Positions 62,937 through 64,000 of a stretch of DNA of 64,000 nucleotides are shown piece after piece. The notes under the pieces were generated by a model. That model had not been told where the DNA came from, searched no databases, and saw only the letters and a program-made list of their open reading frames with translations. The translations under genes and the position numbers were made by a program. Origin of the DNA: Lenzites betulinus (taxonomy: Eukaryota; Basidiomycota; Agaricomycetes; Polyporales; Polyporaceae); the NCBI GenBank assembly GCA_022264855.1, contig JABYQU010000059.1:62001-126000 (forward strand), given 5' to 3'. Numbering within the stretch: the stretch's first letter is position 1; each line of letters opens with the position of its first letter.

Positions 62937-63936
62937 ATGCTCTCGCACGCGCAATCGTCTCGTCTAAATAACTATCACACACCCAAACAACGAATCCTCG
63001 GGAATTCGACCGCTCACCCCGCGCCCGCATGGAGGCCGAACGCGAAAGCCGCCGCCTCAGGCTCCAACGTAGACCCAGGGAGCAGAATTCTGATCAGCAG
63101 GCTACCGCTCGATGTGGTGGAAGAAGAGGTCGAGGTACGTCAAAGTTCGCGCCGACATTGTCCTCCGGGGCGTGCGCTTCCGAGCGGGTGGCGGCTAACA
63201 TGAGAACAATGTCTAACGCGTTTTTGTTTTAGACACTCTTCACGAGGACCGTAGGGCATGTCAAGGAGGTGTTCATGATATACAACTCTCAAGCGAACCC
63301 GCGGGGCATGGCGGTGGTGACGTTCGCGCGTTCAGGCCACGCGGCGGTGGCGCGCGCGAAGTACAACGGGAAGTTCGTGGATAACAGTAAGTCCCCTCCC
63401 CATTTCTGCTGCCTTCGGTATCGTGCTCGTTTCCTGACGCGTTCCTCAGGAAGACCCATTAAGATTGAGATCATCGTGGACGATGACGACGTGCAGGCAG
63501 CGCCGCCACCTCCCACCGGAATGCCTTCCCTCCTGGAACGGCTCGGGCCTCCGAGATTCAACCAGGCCGCCGCACAACCGTACGTATACGCGTATATCAC
63601 CTTGCCACAAGCATGATGACATTCTACTATGTATAAAGACACCCCCGACAAGCTGCAGGTCAAGCCAAGGGAGGGCCACCTAATCACGCAGGCGGGGCAC
63701 GCCCTCAGGCTCATCAAGCACAAGCGCCCAACAACACCCAGAAAGTTGGCAAGCTGCGCGCAAAGAAGGGCCCGCGGCGGCTCAACAAGCAGAGGCAGCA
63801 GCCGCAGGGCGCAAAGCAGTCGCCAAAGAAGAAGACTGTGGAGGACTTGGACAGGGAAATGGAGGAGTACAAGGCACGCGCTCAAGCCGGGAAGATCAAG
63901 GTGTCGGCGTCGGCATCCTCAATGGTGCTCGGGTAG
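62937..63936 (+). CDS. YRA1: mRNA-export adaptor, YRA1/ALYREF type
   Basis: RNA-binding component linked to the TREX complex that recruits the export receptor to mRNA in the nucleus. Exons 62937-63134, 63233-63386, 63450-63579 and 63639-63936 join in phase to 259 residues. The RRM begins ILISRLPLDVVEEEVE, then TLFTRTVGHVKEVFMIYN, PRGMAVVTFARSGHAAVARA (RNP-type strand) and PIKIEIIVDD. A Gly/Gln/Ala-rich region follows, then the basic KKGPRRLNKQRQQ and the conserved C-terminal motif VEDLDREMEEYKAR. The last intron must use the acceptor at 63638; the nearer CTGCAG would break the frame. Confidence 0.92.
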
Positions 63937-64000
63937 CACATTGTCGCGTTATCAGGACCAGCGGGAGAGGTGTTTACACGCCAGGTTGCATTTGTACAGC

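Overview
The window is nuclear DNA of a filamentous basidiomycete, most likely a wood-decay Agaricomycete of the polypore type. The evidence is the many short introns with GTRNGT/YAG borders, an AA9 lytic polysaccharide monooxygenase (LPMO) gene, a tandem P450 pair, a DUF6533 seven-helix protein, F-box/LRR proteins and a generally GC-rich sequence. No CRISPR array, rRNA or tRNA gene was recognised.

Layout. 0-4 kb: the 5' end of one cytochrome P450 gene and a complete 14-exon paralogue, which share upstream sequence. 4.4-4.8 kb: a 354-bp MITE-like element with terminal inverted repeats and an 8-bp target duplication. 5.6-10.3 kb: a mitochondrial PPR-like gene divergent from a SWI3/RSC8-type chromatin-remodelling subunit. 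10.9-15 kb: a DUF6533 membrane protein and an AA9 LPMO gene that appears to need a 2-nt microexon. 15.3-19.6 kb: an F-box/LRR gene between two copies of a ~360-bp direct repeat; the second copy truncates an APH-like kinase gene. 20-36 kb: mostly housekeeping genes: a Hsl1/Gin4/Nim1-type kinase, a Qc-SNARE, an MGRN1-like RING ligase, ribosomal protein uL15, RNA polymerase II subunit RPB11 and the mitochondrial GTPase MTG1. 37.5-38.3 kb: a basic protein of unknown function. 38.3-44.4 kb: a GC-rich gene desert holding a decayed MFS exon. 44.5-48.1 kb: a bHLH factor with a Gln-rich N-terminus and a small four-helix membrane protein. 48.9-62 kb: an accessory cluster on the minus strand with three MFS transporter paralogues and three F-box-like paralogues, one of them broken. 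62.9-63.9 kb: a YRA1/ALYREF mRNA-export adaptor.

The core genes (transcription, chromatin, ribosome, mRNA export, vesicle fusion) are intact and closely spaced. The accessory genes (P450s, LPMO, MFS, F-box) show tandem duplication, relics and repeat insertions, as expected for local birth-and-death evolution. Exon joins were worked out by hand from splice signals and reading frame. They are exact where stated and otherwise approximate.
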